DNA of 64,000 nt, taken from positions 1 to 64,000 of the forward strand of contig NZ_ANIK01000008.1 of the NCBI RefSeq assembly GCF_000347175.1, written 5' to 3'. A program made the translations under genes and the position numbers. Below, in pieces: positions 31,464-46,102 of the stretch (the stretch's first letter is position 1; each line of letters begins with the position of its first letter). The stretch is from Leptospira alstonii serovar Sichuan str. 79601 (GTDB lineage: Bacteria; Spirochaetota; Leptospiria; Leptospirales; Leptospiraceae). Under the pieces are notes generated by a model. It saw only the letters and a list, made by a program, of their open reading frames with translations. It was not told where the DNA came from and did not search any database.

Positions 31464-32354
31464 TTAGTCGACCTTGTTCGCCTGAGAAAACACGAGTTCG
31501 AACGGATTCGTATAAATTCCCGTCTTAAAAATTCCGCCTTTAATCGCGTCCGGAAAAACCGCCTCGTCGCTCCAAATTTCCAGAATCGTAGCGATTCTTC
31601 CTTTGCCTTTTCCGACAAATCGAGTGCGCAAATATCCGTCCGAAGACTTTTGAAGCAGAGTATAAGGAAGAATTTTTGTCGTGACCGGAAAGAAAAAACT
31701 TTTGATCAAAATCGTTACCCGAAAGAATTCCTTTCCCCCGCGAAGGACGGAAATTTTAGTTCTGTTTCCTTCTTGAGTCCAAATAAAATCGGCCTTTTCT
31801 TTGGGAATAGCCCAGTTGCGAATTCCTTCTTCCACCGACTTCTGACTGGAGACAAAAATGCGGGTAATTCGTTTGTAGGAATCGTTCTTGTATTCGAAAC
31901 TTCCGGGAACATAAAGAAGTTCGTAATAAGGACCTACGTCGCTCGACTCATAGTTTACGAGCATCAAGGAACCCAGTCCGCCTAGATATTGTTTGGAATC
32001 CTCGTCGGTGAAAAATCCCATTTCCCGGTTGTAGTCCTTTTTTGCCCAAAGAGGAAATAAAAAACCTTCTCCGTTTAAATTCCAAGGCGCAGAGGCCCCT
32101 TGAGAATCCCGTGAGAAATCAATCTCTTTCCCTCGCATGGATATGGCGGCGGTTTTCTTCCCGTTGAAAGAGGATTTTCCGGTCGATTTAGGTGGCTTTC
32201 GATTCTTTGATCCGGGTTTCAGAGATGAAGACGTTTCTTTTTTTCGAATGGAAGTAGTAGTTCCCACAGATTTGTTGGAAACCTTCGAAGATTTAGATGT
32301 GGGAGTTCCCACAAATTTCTTTTTTACAGCCTTTTTTGCCACCACGGATGCCAC
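31464..32354 (-). CDS. acetoacetate decarboxylase-like protein
   Basis: 296 residues from a GTG; the start is uncertain. Residues 1-72 are Lys/Ser/Thr-rich low complexity and include two in-frame copies of the dispersed GTGGGAACT motif (read as VGTPTS and VGTTTS). An ATG at 32138 would begin just before the folded part and may be the true start. The body (WNLNGEGFLFPLWAKK, GGLGSLMLVNYESSDVGPYYELLYVPG) fits the acetoacetate decarboxylase-like superfamily; the catalytic Lys of true decarboxylases is not evident, so the reaction is unknown. Divergent from the TetR gene. Confidence 0.6.
   Translation of the reverse strand: MASVVAKKAVKKKFVGTPTSKSSKVSNKSVGTTTSIRKKETSSSLKPGSKNRKPPKSTGKSSFNGKKTAAISMRGKEIDFSRDSQGASAPWNLNGEGFLFPLWAKKDYNREMGFFTDEDSKQYLGGLGSLMLVNYESSDVGPYYELLYVPGSFEYKNDSYKRITRIFVSSQKSVEEGIRNWAIPKEKADFIWTQEGNRTKISVLRGGKEFFRVTILIKSFFFPVTTKILPYTLLQKSSDGYLRTRFVGKGKGRIATILEIWSDEAVFPDAIKGGIFKTGIYTNPFELVFSQANKVD
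32254..32318 (+). repeat. two GGAGTTCCCACA motif copies inside a coding N-terminus
   Basis: AGTAGTTCCCACAGATTT (32254-32271) and ATGTGGGAGTTCCCACA (32297-32313) are copies of the dispersed spacer motif, read in frame on the minus strand by the acetoacetate decarboxylase-like gene. Confidence 0.6.
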
Positions 32355-32579
32355 CTACAAAACTAGAAAAAAGCCTCAAAAACAGACGATTCTACTCAGT
32401 TTACTCGTTTTTGTCCAAGTCCTCAAAAAAAGCCTATTTTGGGAAGTGGATTTTTGCTTTCAGATCGCACAGGGGTCGCATAAAGTTGGGATCATCAAAG
32501 CCAACCCGAAAAAACTAAAGAGAAACGACTCTCTAAAGATCGCAGCCTGACCTTTTTGATAAAGTAAAAACTCAACACA

Positions 32580-33194
32580 ATGACTACTGTAGTTCGCCAC
32601 AAAAGAAGATCCAGAAACAGTCTGAATCGGGAAAACATCGTTCAGGTAGCGATGGAGATCCTACAAGAAGAAGGGATCGACGGACTCTCGATGAGAAAGA
32701 TCGCCGAAAAATTAGATTGTAGCGTAGCAAGTCCGTATTCTCATTTTAAGAGCCAGGAAGAAATCATTCAGATACTAATCGCCAAGGGAGAAACCGAGCT
32801 GACCCAACTTTTGCGGAACGCTCAGAAAAACGGAAAGAGCGCATTTGAACAGTTAGCCGGAATCGCACGGGCTTATTGGGATTTTTCCTTAAACAACAAA
32901 GAACTGCACAAAGTGATGTTTAATACGGTTCACGGACATATGCACAGAAAAGCGTTTCCGAGTTTACCCACCAGTTATCGAGTATTCTTAGAGACCATTC
33001 GGAACGGCTGTACCAGCCGCGAATTCAAACTTCGCAAAGCGGAATATCCCGCGATCGCAAGAACGATGTGGGCTTGGATGTACGGATTGATGGTATTAGA
33101 TCTTACGAATATGCTCAAACGTCGCCGAGGCGGAAAGGACGATCCCTTAGCGGAAGGTTTTTCGTATTTCCGAAAAATTCTTTTAGGGGAATGA
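32580..33194 (+). CDS. TetR-family transcriptional regulator
   Basis: 204 residues. N-terminal TetR helix-turn-helix: NIVQVAMEILQEEGIDGLSM, then RKIAEKLDCSVASPYSHFKS. The C-terminal ligand domain (residues 75-200, FEQLAGIARAYWDFSLNN, MWAWMYGLMVLDLTNML) is of the WHG/TetR_C type. It is divergently oriented to the acetoacetate decarboxylase-like gene, with a ~225-bp shared spacer, and may control it; this is inference from orientation. No clear operator palindrome is seen. Confidence 0.88.
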   Translation: MTTVVRHKRRSRNSLNRENIVQVAMEILQEEGIDGLSMRKIAEKLDCSVASPYSHFKSQEEIIQILIAKGETELTQLLRNAQKNGKSAFEQLAGIARAYWDFSLNNKELHKVMFNTVHGHMHRKAFPSLPTSYRVFLETIRNGCTSREFKLRKAEYPAIARTMWAWMYGLMVLDLTNMLKRRRGGKDDPLAEGFSYFRKILLGE

Positions 33195-33723
33195 ACGTCG
33201 TAAGCGGAAATTATGTTTCACGAAATAACGTGGGCGCATGGTCGGGCTAAACTTTTCGATAAAAAAAAGTCTTTTTGAAACCGCCCGACCACCAGGCTCT
33301 CAGCTTCAGTCAATAAATTTCGAATCTCTCTTTATATACGAAAAGAACCGAATCACAAATTTATTGACTCCGCATCGATCCTTTGCGCGTAAATTTCTCC
33401 GAAACGTAGAAATCACATTCCCAAAGTCTAATACATATCACTCAAAGACAAGAAGTTCGTTTTCGACTTTCAGTGCAATACGGTATCCAGGTCGGTTCAT
33501 CTTCATTTGTTGCATTTACTCGTAAGTTATATAAGAAAGTGCCCAATACTTTGCGTTGAAACGGTGTTTTGCGATGAAAATTTACGGTACTCAATTTTAT
33601 AGAGATCAGTAATACCGAAGTACAGTAACAAAAGTTAGGCGAGGTTCCCAATAGTAAAATTAAACCATAAATGGTCGATTAAAGCAGTTTTGTTAATCTG
33701 AACTATGGAATTTTTCAACAACT
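33195..33723. other. spacer with two inverted-repeat pairs and a truncated MITE
   Basis: No gene is supported. Two inverted repeats stand out: TGGTCGGGC/GCCCGACCA (33239-33247 and 33283-33291) and AGTCAATAAATTT/AAATTTATTGACT (33308-33320 and 33357-33369). Half a MITE-like element closes the spacer at 33669-33725. Confidence 0.5.
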
Positions 33724-33725
33724 CT
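33669..33725 (+). mobile_element. MITE-like element, truncated copy C
   Basis: Right half of the ~100-bp element: AAATGGTCGATT, AAAGCAGTTTTGTTAAT and the terminus GGAATTTTTCAACAACTCT, matching 38380-38430. The left half is missing. The terminal repeat supplies the stop codon of the adjacent BrnA gene on the minus strand. Confidence 0.7.
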
Positions 33726-33978
33726 ATTTATGAGCATAATACTCAGCGTATAAGTCCAATACCTTTTTAATCATTGCCTGATAAGGAATTCCGGACTTCT
33801 TGGACTGCTCTTTGAAGAATGAAATACTCTTTTTACTAAGAACAATTGTAATCCTTGAGTTATCCTCCTTCAAAACAAGTCTATTTGGTGGAGGCAAGAA
33901 ATCTTCAATTACCATAGACGATTTTATAGAAGATGAAATTGATGTCGGTGCATCAGTGTATTTTGTTTTCTTTTTCAT
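33724..33978 (-). CDS. BrnA-type antitoxin (CopG/ribbon-helix-helix)
   Basis: 84 residues. The C-terminal half has the BrnA/ribbon-helix-helix pattern (RITIVLSKKSISFFKEQSKK, then SGIPYQAMIKKVLDLYAEYY). It should bind and neutralise the BrnT toxin and repress the operon. Its ATG lies 26 bases inside the 3' end of the toxin gene, the usual BrnTA layout. The stop codon TAG falls in the end of MITE copy C, so the last residues could have been altered by that insertion. Confidence 0.72.
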   Translation of the reverse strand: MKKKTKYTDAPTSISSSIKSSMVIEDFLPPPNRLVLKEDNSRITIVLSKKSISFFKEQSKKSGIPYQAMIKKVLDLYAEYYAHK

Positions 33979-34233
33979 AAACTTTCTTACCCTGCCTCCA
34001 ATAACCTGCTCCGATAATCCTAATCTTATCGTTTCTTACTGTAAATCTTACAGTTGATACATATGAATCAATAAGACCAAAGCAAAAGTATCTCTTTTCG
34101 AAATCTGAAGAATGAGAACATCCAAAGTAATTATCCGATTCGGGTCCCAAAAATCTCTTTGAGCTTCTAAGAAGCCTATCCCGTGCTTTCGCAGATTTTC
34201 TTCATTTTTTACAGGATCCCATTCGAACTCCAT
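33953..34233 (-). pseudogene. BrnT-type toxin with a frameshift
   Basis: The first 38 codons read as BrnT (MEFEWDPVKNEENLRKHG, then FWDPNRIITLD). Thereafter the family sequence continues in another frame (SHSSDFEKRYFCFGLID, VRNDKIRIIGAGYW, RQGKKVYEKEN) to the stop at 33953. One missing base near 34116-34120, probably a T in a T-run after GATG, would account for the shift. As it stands translation yields a 61-residue product with an unrelated tail. BrnT is a RelE-fold ribonuclease; this copy should be inactive unless the shift is a sequencing error. Confidence 0.72.
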
Positions 34234-34241
34234 CTATTCAT

Positions 34242-34271
34242 AAAATACTCAAAAATGAATACTCATGTCAA
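34242..34271 (-). promoter_or_regulatory. putative brnTA promoter/operator
   Basis: TTGACA (34271-34266) and TATTTT (34247-34242) on the minus strand, 18 bases apart, just upstream of the toxin ATG. The spacer contains two direct GAGTATT words, plausible BrnA contact sites. The -10 is imperfect. Confidence 0.45.
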
Positions 34272-34453
34272 TACATATCTTTATATGCAAAATAGTGTGT
34301 ATTTTCCAATTTACGAAACATTAACTGAAAAGCGGACACGGACGTCCGTAACACTACGCTAAAATTATTCGCAAAACTGCTCGCCTAACTCATAATTTAC
34401 AGCCGGAGTATAAAAACGACGACACGTCTTTGGTTTTGAATAGGGATCGACTT

Positions 34454-34789
<336 letters not shown>

Positions 34790-34993
34790 ACAACATGTTC
34801 CTCAATATAAAAATAGAATAGGATATCGCCAAATCAGTTGTCCGATTACAATCAATCAAACTTCAAATTCAAATGGATTCTAAGGCGTACGCGTATCAAT
34901 CTCAAAAACCTCTTATTATACGATAAAGGTATTTCAAAACAAAGGATCGTTTTTTAGGATACGTAATCGTCGTTTCAACGGATTCCGATCGGG

Positions 34994-36937
<1,944 letters not shown>

Positions 36938-37011
36938 GGGTAGAAAAGTTCAGAAAGGTAAAAACGGCGCGGACCCGAACCGCCGAAAACCGACGGACCG
37001 GAGTTAGGAAA

Positions 37012-37182
37012 TTATTTCTTACCTTTTGTCGCGAGTTCTTCCAATCTTGCATTGAGATGCAAAATGTATTTACTGGAAGAGCCGTTCATTTTCTCTTTTG
37101 AGGTTTGAATTGCAGAGTTAATTTCCGCTACGGTCATTTTATTGATCTTTTTGTTTTTCTTTTCTTGAGTTTCTTCAGACAT
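37012..37182 (-). CDS. 56-residue charged small protein
   Basis: The frame encodes 56 residues beginning MSEETQEKKNKKINKMT and ending LHLNARLEELATKGKK. It is strongly charged and predicted helical, with no signal. GGCGGAA lies about eight bases before the ATG. It is 74 bases downstream of the ABC-F gene on the same strand. No family is recognised, but the amino-acid use is protein-like over the whole length and the frame is clean. Confidence 0.65.
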   Translation of the reverse strand: MSEETQEKKNKKINKMTVAEINSAIQTSKEKMNGSSSKYILHLNARLEELATKGKK

Positions 37183-37810
37183 GAATGTTCCGCCAAATAA
37201 TCTTATGCCAGATTTTTAGAATTGGGGGAATTCGACAACGATTTTAACGGAGAACCCAGTTTGATCCGATCAAAATAACCGGTAAAACTGTCCTTATCCA
37301 CAAGTTAGGACTTGTAAGGTTCCTTTCGTATCTCCAATCCGAATCCGTTTTTCTAAAAATGCAGGAGTTCCCACATCCTAATGTTTTGAGAGAGATTTTC
37401 AATAAATCTCAAATTCTAAATTGCACTTATGTCTAGTATAAACTCGTATTTCATTTTTGTAAAAATCTCATTTCGACACCCGCATTCAAATTCCGGTACC
37501 AAAGAGATCATTTTTTGTTAAAGGATTCCTTCCCATCTCCATTAAATGAGACATAATTTTCTAAAATGTGGGAACTCCCCCTTTTATTTTACGAAACACG
37601 CTTTTTTATCCCGCTCTATCTCACTATGAGTTTGTTCCAAAACCTTGGAGGAAATTTGCAGGAGTTCCCACATTTCAAGGGCACGGAAGAGATCCGAGTT
37701 TACCGTTCGTTTAAAAATGTGGGAGTTCCCACAAACACGTTTCACTGTAATTTTTTGTTTTCTTCTCTATTTCAAACACTGACAACGGATAGAATTCTCA
37801 GGAGCCCTTT
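37183..37810. repeat. 628-bp spacer with four GGAGTTCCCAC motif copies
   Basis: Copies lie at 37358-37377, 37564-37580 (reverse), 37655-37676 and 37715-37735. Spacing is irregular. An apparent 82-codon frame at 37566-37814 starts within one of these copies and is not called. AGGAG at the right end is the ribosome site of the DoxX gene. Confidence 0.6.
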
Positions 37811-38257
<447 letters not shown>

Positions 38258-38260
<3 letters not shown>

Positions 38261-38475
38261 GGGAACCTCTAAAAACTTCCGTTTCGATATTTGGATAGGC
38301 GCAAAACGCTCTTCTAAAACATTCTATATTAGAGTTGTTGAAAGATTAATTCCTCATCTGTTTTTGCTTCATTGAAATGGACGATTGAAGCAGTTTTGTT
38401 AACCTCCATTATGGAATTTTCAACAACTCTAATATAGATTTTCAAAAAAATGCGGGTTTTTAGAGGCTCCCTTAA
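38258..38475 (+). mobile_element. 218-bp inverted-repeat element carrying a MITE copy
   Basis: The ends form an inverted repeat of about 20 bases (TTAAGGGAACCTCTAAAAAC at left; reverse complement of GTTTTTAGAGGCTCCCTTAA at right, one mismatch). Inside, the left part resembles 4896-4964, and MITE copy B occupies 38331-38430. No ORF is present. It looks like a non-autonomous element or a composite formed by one element inserting in another. Confidence 0.65.
38331..38430 (+). mobile_element. MITE-like element, copy B
   Basis: A 100-bp element with AGAGTTGTTGAAA and TTTTCAACAACTCT ends, opposite in orientation to copy A. Its flanks (TCTATATT and AATATAGA) extend the inverted repeat, so there is no simple target duplication at this copy. 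Confidence 0.72.
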
Positions 38476-38505
38476 TTAGAATTTTAGAATATTCTTTCAT
38501 CAAAA

Positions 38506-38541
38506 ATAAAAGGCCGTTTGAAACCAACTTCAAACGGCCTT
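38506..38541 (-). terminator. intrinsic terminator of the FecR-domain gene
   Basis: On the minus strand AAGGCCGTTTGAA and TTCAAACGGCCTT form a 13-bp stem with a small loop, followed by TTTTATTTTT. It lies about 35 bases after the FecR stop. Confidence 0.82.
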
Positions 38542-38576
38542 CCGTTTTTATAAAAATGTAAAAGTTCGGGATCAAG

Positions 38577-39635
38577 TCAATATTTGATCTTATCCACGGC
38601 CTCCTCATCCAGAATATAAGAACCTTTCAAAGTCTGAACCACCAGCTTCCCTTTTTTCTGAGAAACGACAACACCTCTCAACTCTCTTCCGTCTTTCAAA
38701 ATGATACGTTCAATACTAAGGTCATAAATCCTGCTCAATTCCTCTTCGGTTGTCGCGGATTTCAAATTCCGAACGTCTAGAAGAAGTTCACTATCCAGAT
38801 TTTCAAGATTCTTTTTCATGTCTTTGTACTCGGGAAGTGTGGCTTTTAGTTTAGAAAGATCAATCGACTCAGTTTCTCCGTCCTTATTTACGGTTACACG
38901 TTTAGTCGTTTCCAAGATATATACTTTCCCGTCGACGTTTAAAGAAGTTACTTCCACCGCTCCTTCCACTACGAAAATTACGGACTCGCTCTCGGAAGCG
39001 TCTACTTCGAAAGAAGTTCCCCTCACGGCCGCAACCGCGGAAGCGGTTTCTATGTAAAAACTGCTCCCTTTCTTTTCCTTCTCAACTACGTTCAACAATC
39101 TACCGGATGCTAAGTTCATTCTAATTTGAGAACCGTTGTCGTTTTCTCTAAGCTCTTTCAAAATCAATCTGCTATTTTCTTTTACACGAATTACGCTTGA
39201 ATCGGTTAAACCGATATCCAACGCACCACCGGCATTGGTCAAAACGATATCCGATTCATTCAAAAGATCGCCTTGATGTAACCTTGTCTCAACGTCTCGC
39301 ATAACGGAGACTTGACCTTTTACAAAAATCACCACCGCTTTTAGAGGAGTTCCTTGAACGATCTCAGGCTCAGATTTCGAAATCCGAAAACTAATCCAAA
39401 CTCCGATCGCAAATAATAATATGGCCGCCGCCGCGAATGACATAAGCTTTGAAAAATGAAGAACTTTTGTATCGGTCGGAACACTCATAACTTTATCTTC
39501 CACGATAAAGCGAGGTTTCACTCCGATCCAATTTGGATCGAAAGCAGGGAGTTGAGTTACGGAATCCTTTTCTTTAAGGAATCTCGCGTACCCTTCAAAT
39601 TCGGGGAGATTTGTCTTATGTTCTTCCATATTCAT
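38577..39635 (-). CDS. FecR-domain protein (ECF-linked, membrane)
   Basis: 352 residues. A short cytosolic N-terminus (1-63) precedes one membrane helix (64-83) and a periplasmic FecR domain (about 97-210, including VTNAGGALDIGLTDSSVIRV and AAVRGTSFEVDAS). The last 45 residues (ERIILKDGRELRGVVVSQ and onward) match residues 35-77 of the protein encoded at 40424. It is encoded 157 bases downstream of the ECF sigma factor and may act as its regulator. A Met two codons in is an equally good start (39629). Confidence 0.82.
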   Translation of the reverse strand: MNMEEHKTNLPEFEGYARFLKEKDSVTQLPAFDPNWIGVKPRFIVEDKVMSVPTDTKVLHFSKLMSFAAAAILLFAIGVWISFRISKSEPEIVQGTPLKAVVIFVKGQVSVMRDVETRLHQGDLLNESDIVLTNAGGALDIGLTDSSVIRVKENSRLILKELRENDNGSQIRMNLASGRLLNVVEKEKKGSSFYIETASAVAAVRGTSFEVDASESESVIFVVEGAVEVTSLNVDGKVYILETTKRVTVNKDGETESIDLSKLKATLPEYKDMKKNLENLDSELLLDVRNLKSATTEEELSRIYDLSIERIILKDGRELRGVVVSQKKGKLVVQTLKGSYILDEEAVDKIKY

Positions 39636-39792
39636 GCTTCCCAGATTCTGGGATTCATTCCGTCTGCTTCCTGTTTGTTAAACAAACTTAGGAAGTCTAT
39701 TTGAGCTTTTTTTTTTCATTTCTGATTTTTTTTTATCACCAGCAGTCTGAATTCTTTCTTTTTTAAAATATAAGACGATCGAACAGAAGATT

Positions 39793-40405
<613 letters not shown>

Positions 40406-40423
40406 GATGAATTCTAAAATTCC

Positions 40424-41287
<864 letters not shown>

Positions 41288-41310
41288 TTTTTTTAAAAAG
41301 GATAAAATCT

Positions 41311-43329
41311 TTACAAAGAAACTTTTTCTTTCCCTTTAATTTTTACAATTTCCTTTCTAAAATTTTCATAAGGATCTTCATTTGAATTTTTGGAGGTGTT
41401 CTTAGCTTCTTTCGAATTGAGTCCCTGATCCGGCTTGGAAGCAAACCAAGAATCCAGATGTTTTAAGATTTTCGTAATTTTTTCGTTCTGAAAATCCTCT
41501 TCTTTACTTCTGAGTTTAAATTCCAAATTCTTCTTTTTTTCGGTTAAAACCTTATGGATTTCTTTCGCTCTGAAACGAAAAGACTCGTCGTCCGGATAAA
41601 TCAGGATCGAATCCATTTTGTCTCCTGAAGGCTCCTGTATCAGAACGAATTTTTCACGATCCACTATCTGATGGATCAGTTCGGGAGAATATCCGGGAAC
41701 TTCGTAAAGTATGTCTTTCAACGCAGGCGGAATATTTTTTTCAAAATAAAAAAGATTGAGCGCTTCCGAAAGTTTCGACTTTTGTTCCAAAGATTTGATT
41801 TTTTCATCTTCTTTCAATTTTTCCTGGATTTTGGTTTGTTCCAATTTGAAAGCCGAATCTCGATTCTTCGATTTGAAAAAGGATTGTTCCGACCGAATTT
41901 TTTCTTTTGCCGTTTGAAAGAATATATCCTGAAGAAGTTTTGCGATTCCTATAAAATCCAAAATCGCAAAGTACCACGGAAAATACTTCACGTAACCTTT
42001 TCGAAGTACCTTTCCGTAATTCCTTACGAACTCTTCGTCCTTAAAAATCGAATGAATGGCGTCTTCGTTCAGTTCGATCAAATTACGAATGCCTAATATC
42101 TTCCATGCCTCTACGTTAGACGTCATTGTCAGTGATTTTATGACGGATTTAACGGTTTCGATGTCGATTCTCATAAAAGAATGAATCGTAATTCCCTTTG
42201 TTTCCCAAGGTGAATAAGCGATATGACGATCTTCCGTAAAAAGTCTTTTCAACTCGGGGGGATAGGTTCTAAATTCCTCATCGGGAATGAATAATACGAG
42301 TTTATCCCAGCGCCCGGTTTGTTTGGAAAGATGATCGCTCATTTCGTGAAAACGATTTCGAATCTGTTCTTGATACGAAAACTTAAGCGTATTTTCGATC
42401 TCTTCGCTTAAATTTTGTATGAGTTCGACTCCCATTAATTTACGTTTAATTTTTCTTTCCGAGTCGGCTTGTACGGCTTTCTCGATCGCTCTCGCTCTTT
42501 TTTTACCGAAGAGCGTAGTCGGCGTCGCGGACGGATCGTTTGCGTGCATTCTTTCCTCTTGAGAAATGGTGGCAAACGAATCCGACAAGGCCCATTTGTA
42601 TTTAGGAAATACTTTCTTAAAATGAAATTCATCCACAAGTTCGAATAACGTCTGAAGTTCCTTAACCTTTACGATCAAATATCCGAATTCCGGTATTTCC
42701 CTAATTCTACCTTTTTTAATCAATCCGTCCGTGATTTCGATCAACATATCTTTTACGTATTCGGGATTTAATGGAATACTAATATTCGGGGCTTGGAAAA
42801 AACTTTCGGGATTAAAAAAAAGTTTAAACTTCTCTATATTCTCGCCGTTAAAATCCGCTTCCAAGTCCTCCCATAAGATTTCCTTTCCAAGCGGCGGCCT
42901 GCTTTCCAAATAAGATAGAATCGAATTGATGGAATGATCAACCAAAGAAAGATAAATGCGGGTAAGATCGCCCAACTCCGCATCCGAATAGGCAACGTAA
43001 CAAGGTTTTAATCTTAATTCGGACGTGGCAGGATCGACGTAAAAGTATGCGAACTGAAGTGCAACTCCGTCTTCCAATAATCGTTTGATATGAAACGCCA
43101 CTTCCGCAGTCGTAAGTTCGGGAGCTTCCGGAACTTTAGATTCTACTTGAAATAAATTTTGCGATTTAATGTTCTTATGACTGGTCTGAGTAACGACCGC
43201 CTTATAAACGGAATGCGTAAGCCGATCGTTTAGATAATAACTGACTACTTCGTTGATTTTTTTAACTTTCAAGAAGTTTTGCGTTTGGCTCCCTCCGCCG
43301 AACGCTTGATTTAAAACCGGCTTGCTCAT
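41311..43329 (-). CDS. large conserved protein of unknown function
   Basis: 672 residues, soluble, charged, mostly helical. No signal, membrane span, Walker or zinc motif is evident. Recognisable segments are the N-terminal LNDRLTHSVYKAVV, a middle part beginning KLVLFIPDEEFRTYPPELKR and a Lys/Glu-rich coiled coil around residues 495-540. The C-terminus is low complexity. I cannot name the family. It converges on the 40424 gene with only 23 bases between. Confidence 0.7.
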   Translation of the reverse strand: MSKPVLNQAFGGGSQTQNFLKVKKINEVVSYYLNDRLTHSVYKAVVTQTSHKNIKSQNLFQVESKVPEAPELTTAEVAFHIKRLLEDGVALQFAYFYVDPATSELRLKPCYVAYSDAELGDLTRIYLSLVDHSINSILSYLESRPPLGKEILWEDLEADFNGENIEKFKLFFNPESFFQAPNISIPLNPEYVKDMLIEITDGLIKKGRIREIPEFGYLIVKVKELQTLFELVDEFHFKKVFPKYKWALSDSFATISQEERMHANDPSATPTTLFGKKRARAIEKAVQADSERKIKRKLMGVELIQNLSEEIENTLKFSYQEQIRNRFHEMSDHLSKQTGRWDKLVLFIPDEEFRTYPPELKRLFTEDRHIAYSPWETKGITIHSFMRIDIETVKSVIKSLTMTSNVEAWKILGIRNLIELNEDAIHSIFKDEEFVRNYGKVLRKGYVKYFPWYFAILDFIGIAKLLQDIFFQTAKEKIRSEQSFFKSKNRDSAFKLEQTKIQEKLKEDEKIKSLEQKSKLSEALNLFYFEKNIPPALKDILYEVPGYSPELIHQIVDREKFVLIQEPSGDKMDSILIYPDDESFRFRAKEIHKVLTEKKKNLEFKLRSKEEDFQNEKITKILKHLDSWFASKPDQGLNSKEAKNTSKNSNEDPYENFRKEIVKIKGKEKVSL

Positions 43330-43613
43330 CGCCTCTCCACCGTTAAACGATTAACTATTAAAATTATTTCCAAGTTCTTCAAAACACTTTTCGAATGAAT
43401 AAACCTTACGTTCGTCCCGAAGCCGAAAACTCAAAGTGTGGAAATCCCTAAACTCCGCACGTTGCCGTCCAAATACTACAGTTTATAAGAGCTGTATTTG
43501 TGGTGGGTTCTTATTTTTTCATTTGATTTGGGAAAGGAAAGCAAATTTCAAAGTTTTTTTCAGATTTGAATCTCTTGACTTTTCCTATAGCCAACTGGTT
43601 CCATGAATCTAGC

Positions 43614-45254
<1,641 letters not shown>

Positions 45255-45303
45255 TGCGAAATCGGGTCGAAACGTCGCACCGGTTTTTGCGAACCTATTC
45301 TTC

Positions 45304-45999
45304 TTATTTTTTCAGATGACTGCTAATCTCTCCTAAGATTTCCATTTGGATTTCTTGGATTTCAATCATCTTTGACCACTGATTTAAAAGAAGATGATCT
45401 ACTTTTTCGTGTAAGGTTCGAATTTCTATCTCCGCTTTTAAATTGATTTTGTAATCGTTTTCGGATCGAATTCTATCCTTCGCCTCCTGTCGATTTTGAC
45501 TCATCATAATAACGGGAGCCTGAAGCGCCGCCAAACAAGATAAGATAAGATTGAGTAGAATAAACGGATAAGGATCGAATGGATCTTTTACCAAAATGAC
45601 CGCGTTCCCGGAAATCCAAACAATCATTACTATAAAAAACGAAATGATAAAACCCCAGCTCCCGCCGAATTTGGCGACCATATCCGAGATTTTATCTCCT
45701 ATGCTCAATTTTTCGACGTACGCTTCGTTGTTATTCGAAGTGATCAAGTTGCTTCTCTCGACGCTGTTTACAACCTCTTGTTCAAGCGTTTGAATACTTC
45801 CTATCTCTTGTTCCATCAGTTTTTTTACGTAGTTGACTCGAGCCGAATTGTAGTCCGTAAAACACACTCGACTGGAAGAGTTCCAATGGAAATTTTTTTC
45901 CTTAAGAATCGTTTCGATCTCTTTACGGATCGCGAAAGAGGAAACGATTTTGTCCTTGGAATACATTTGGTTGCAGATGTCACATCGAATTAAATTCAT
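45304..45999 (-). CDS. DUF1003 family membrane protein
   Basis: 231 residues. The N-terminal CDICNQMYS has a CxxC that may bind metal. Residues 100-170 hold two membrane helices (GFIISFFIVMIVWISGNAVI and FILLNLILSCLAALQAPVIM) with the DUF1003 signature MMSQNRQEAKDR. The C-terminus is a charged coiled coil. Function unknown. Convergent with gpmI. Confidence 0.85.
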   Translation of the reverse strand: MNLIRCDICNQMYSKDKIVSSFAIRKEIETILKEKNFHWNSSSRVCFTDYNSARVNYVKKLMEQEIGSIQTLEQEVVNSVERSNLITSNNNEAYVEKLSIGDKISDMVAKFGGSWGFIISFFIVMIVWISGNAVILVKDPFDPYPFILLNLILSCLAALQAPVIMMSQNRQEAKDRIRSENDYKINLKAEIEIRTLHEKVDHLLLNQWSKMIEIQEIQMEILGEISSHLKK

Positions 46000-46102
46000 C
46001 CATTGATCCTTTACCCGATTGGGCTAAAAGAAGTTATACAAAACCGCATAGGGAAAATCCGATTCGTCAAAAGATTCGTCCTATAAATCCTTTCTAGTCC
46101 GA

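Noticed and set aside
37358..37735. CRISPR-like array of GGAGTTCCCAC repeats
   Set aside because: The repeats are too short, irregularly spaced and in mixed orientation, and no cas gene is present.
41671..42096. 141-codon plus-strand frame inside the large unknown gene
   Set aside because: Phe/Arg/Lys-rich antisense overprint of a clearly coding minus-strand gene.
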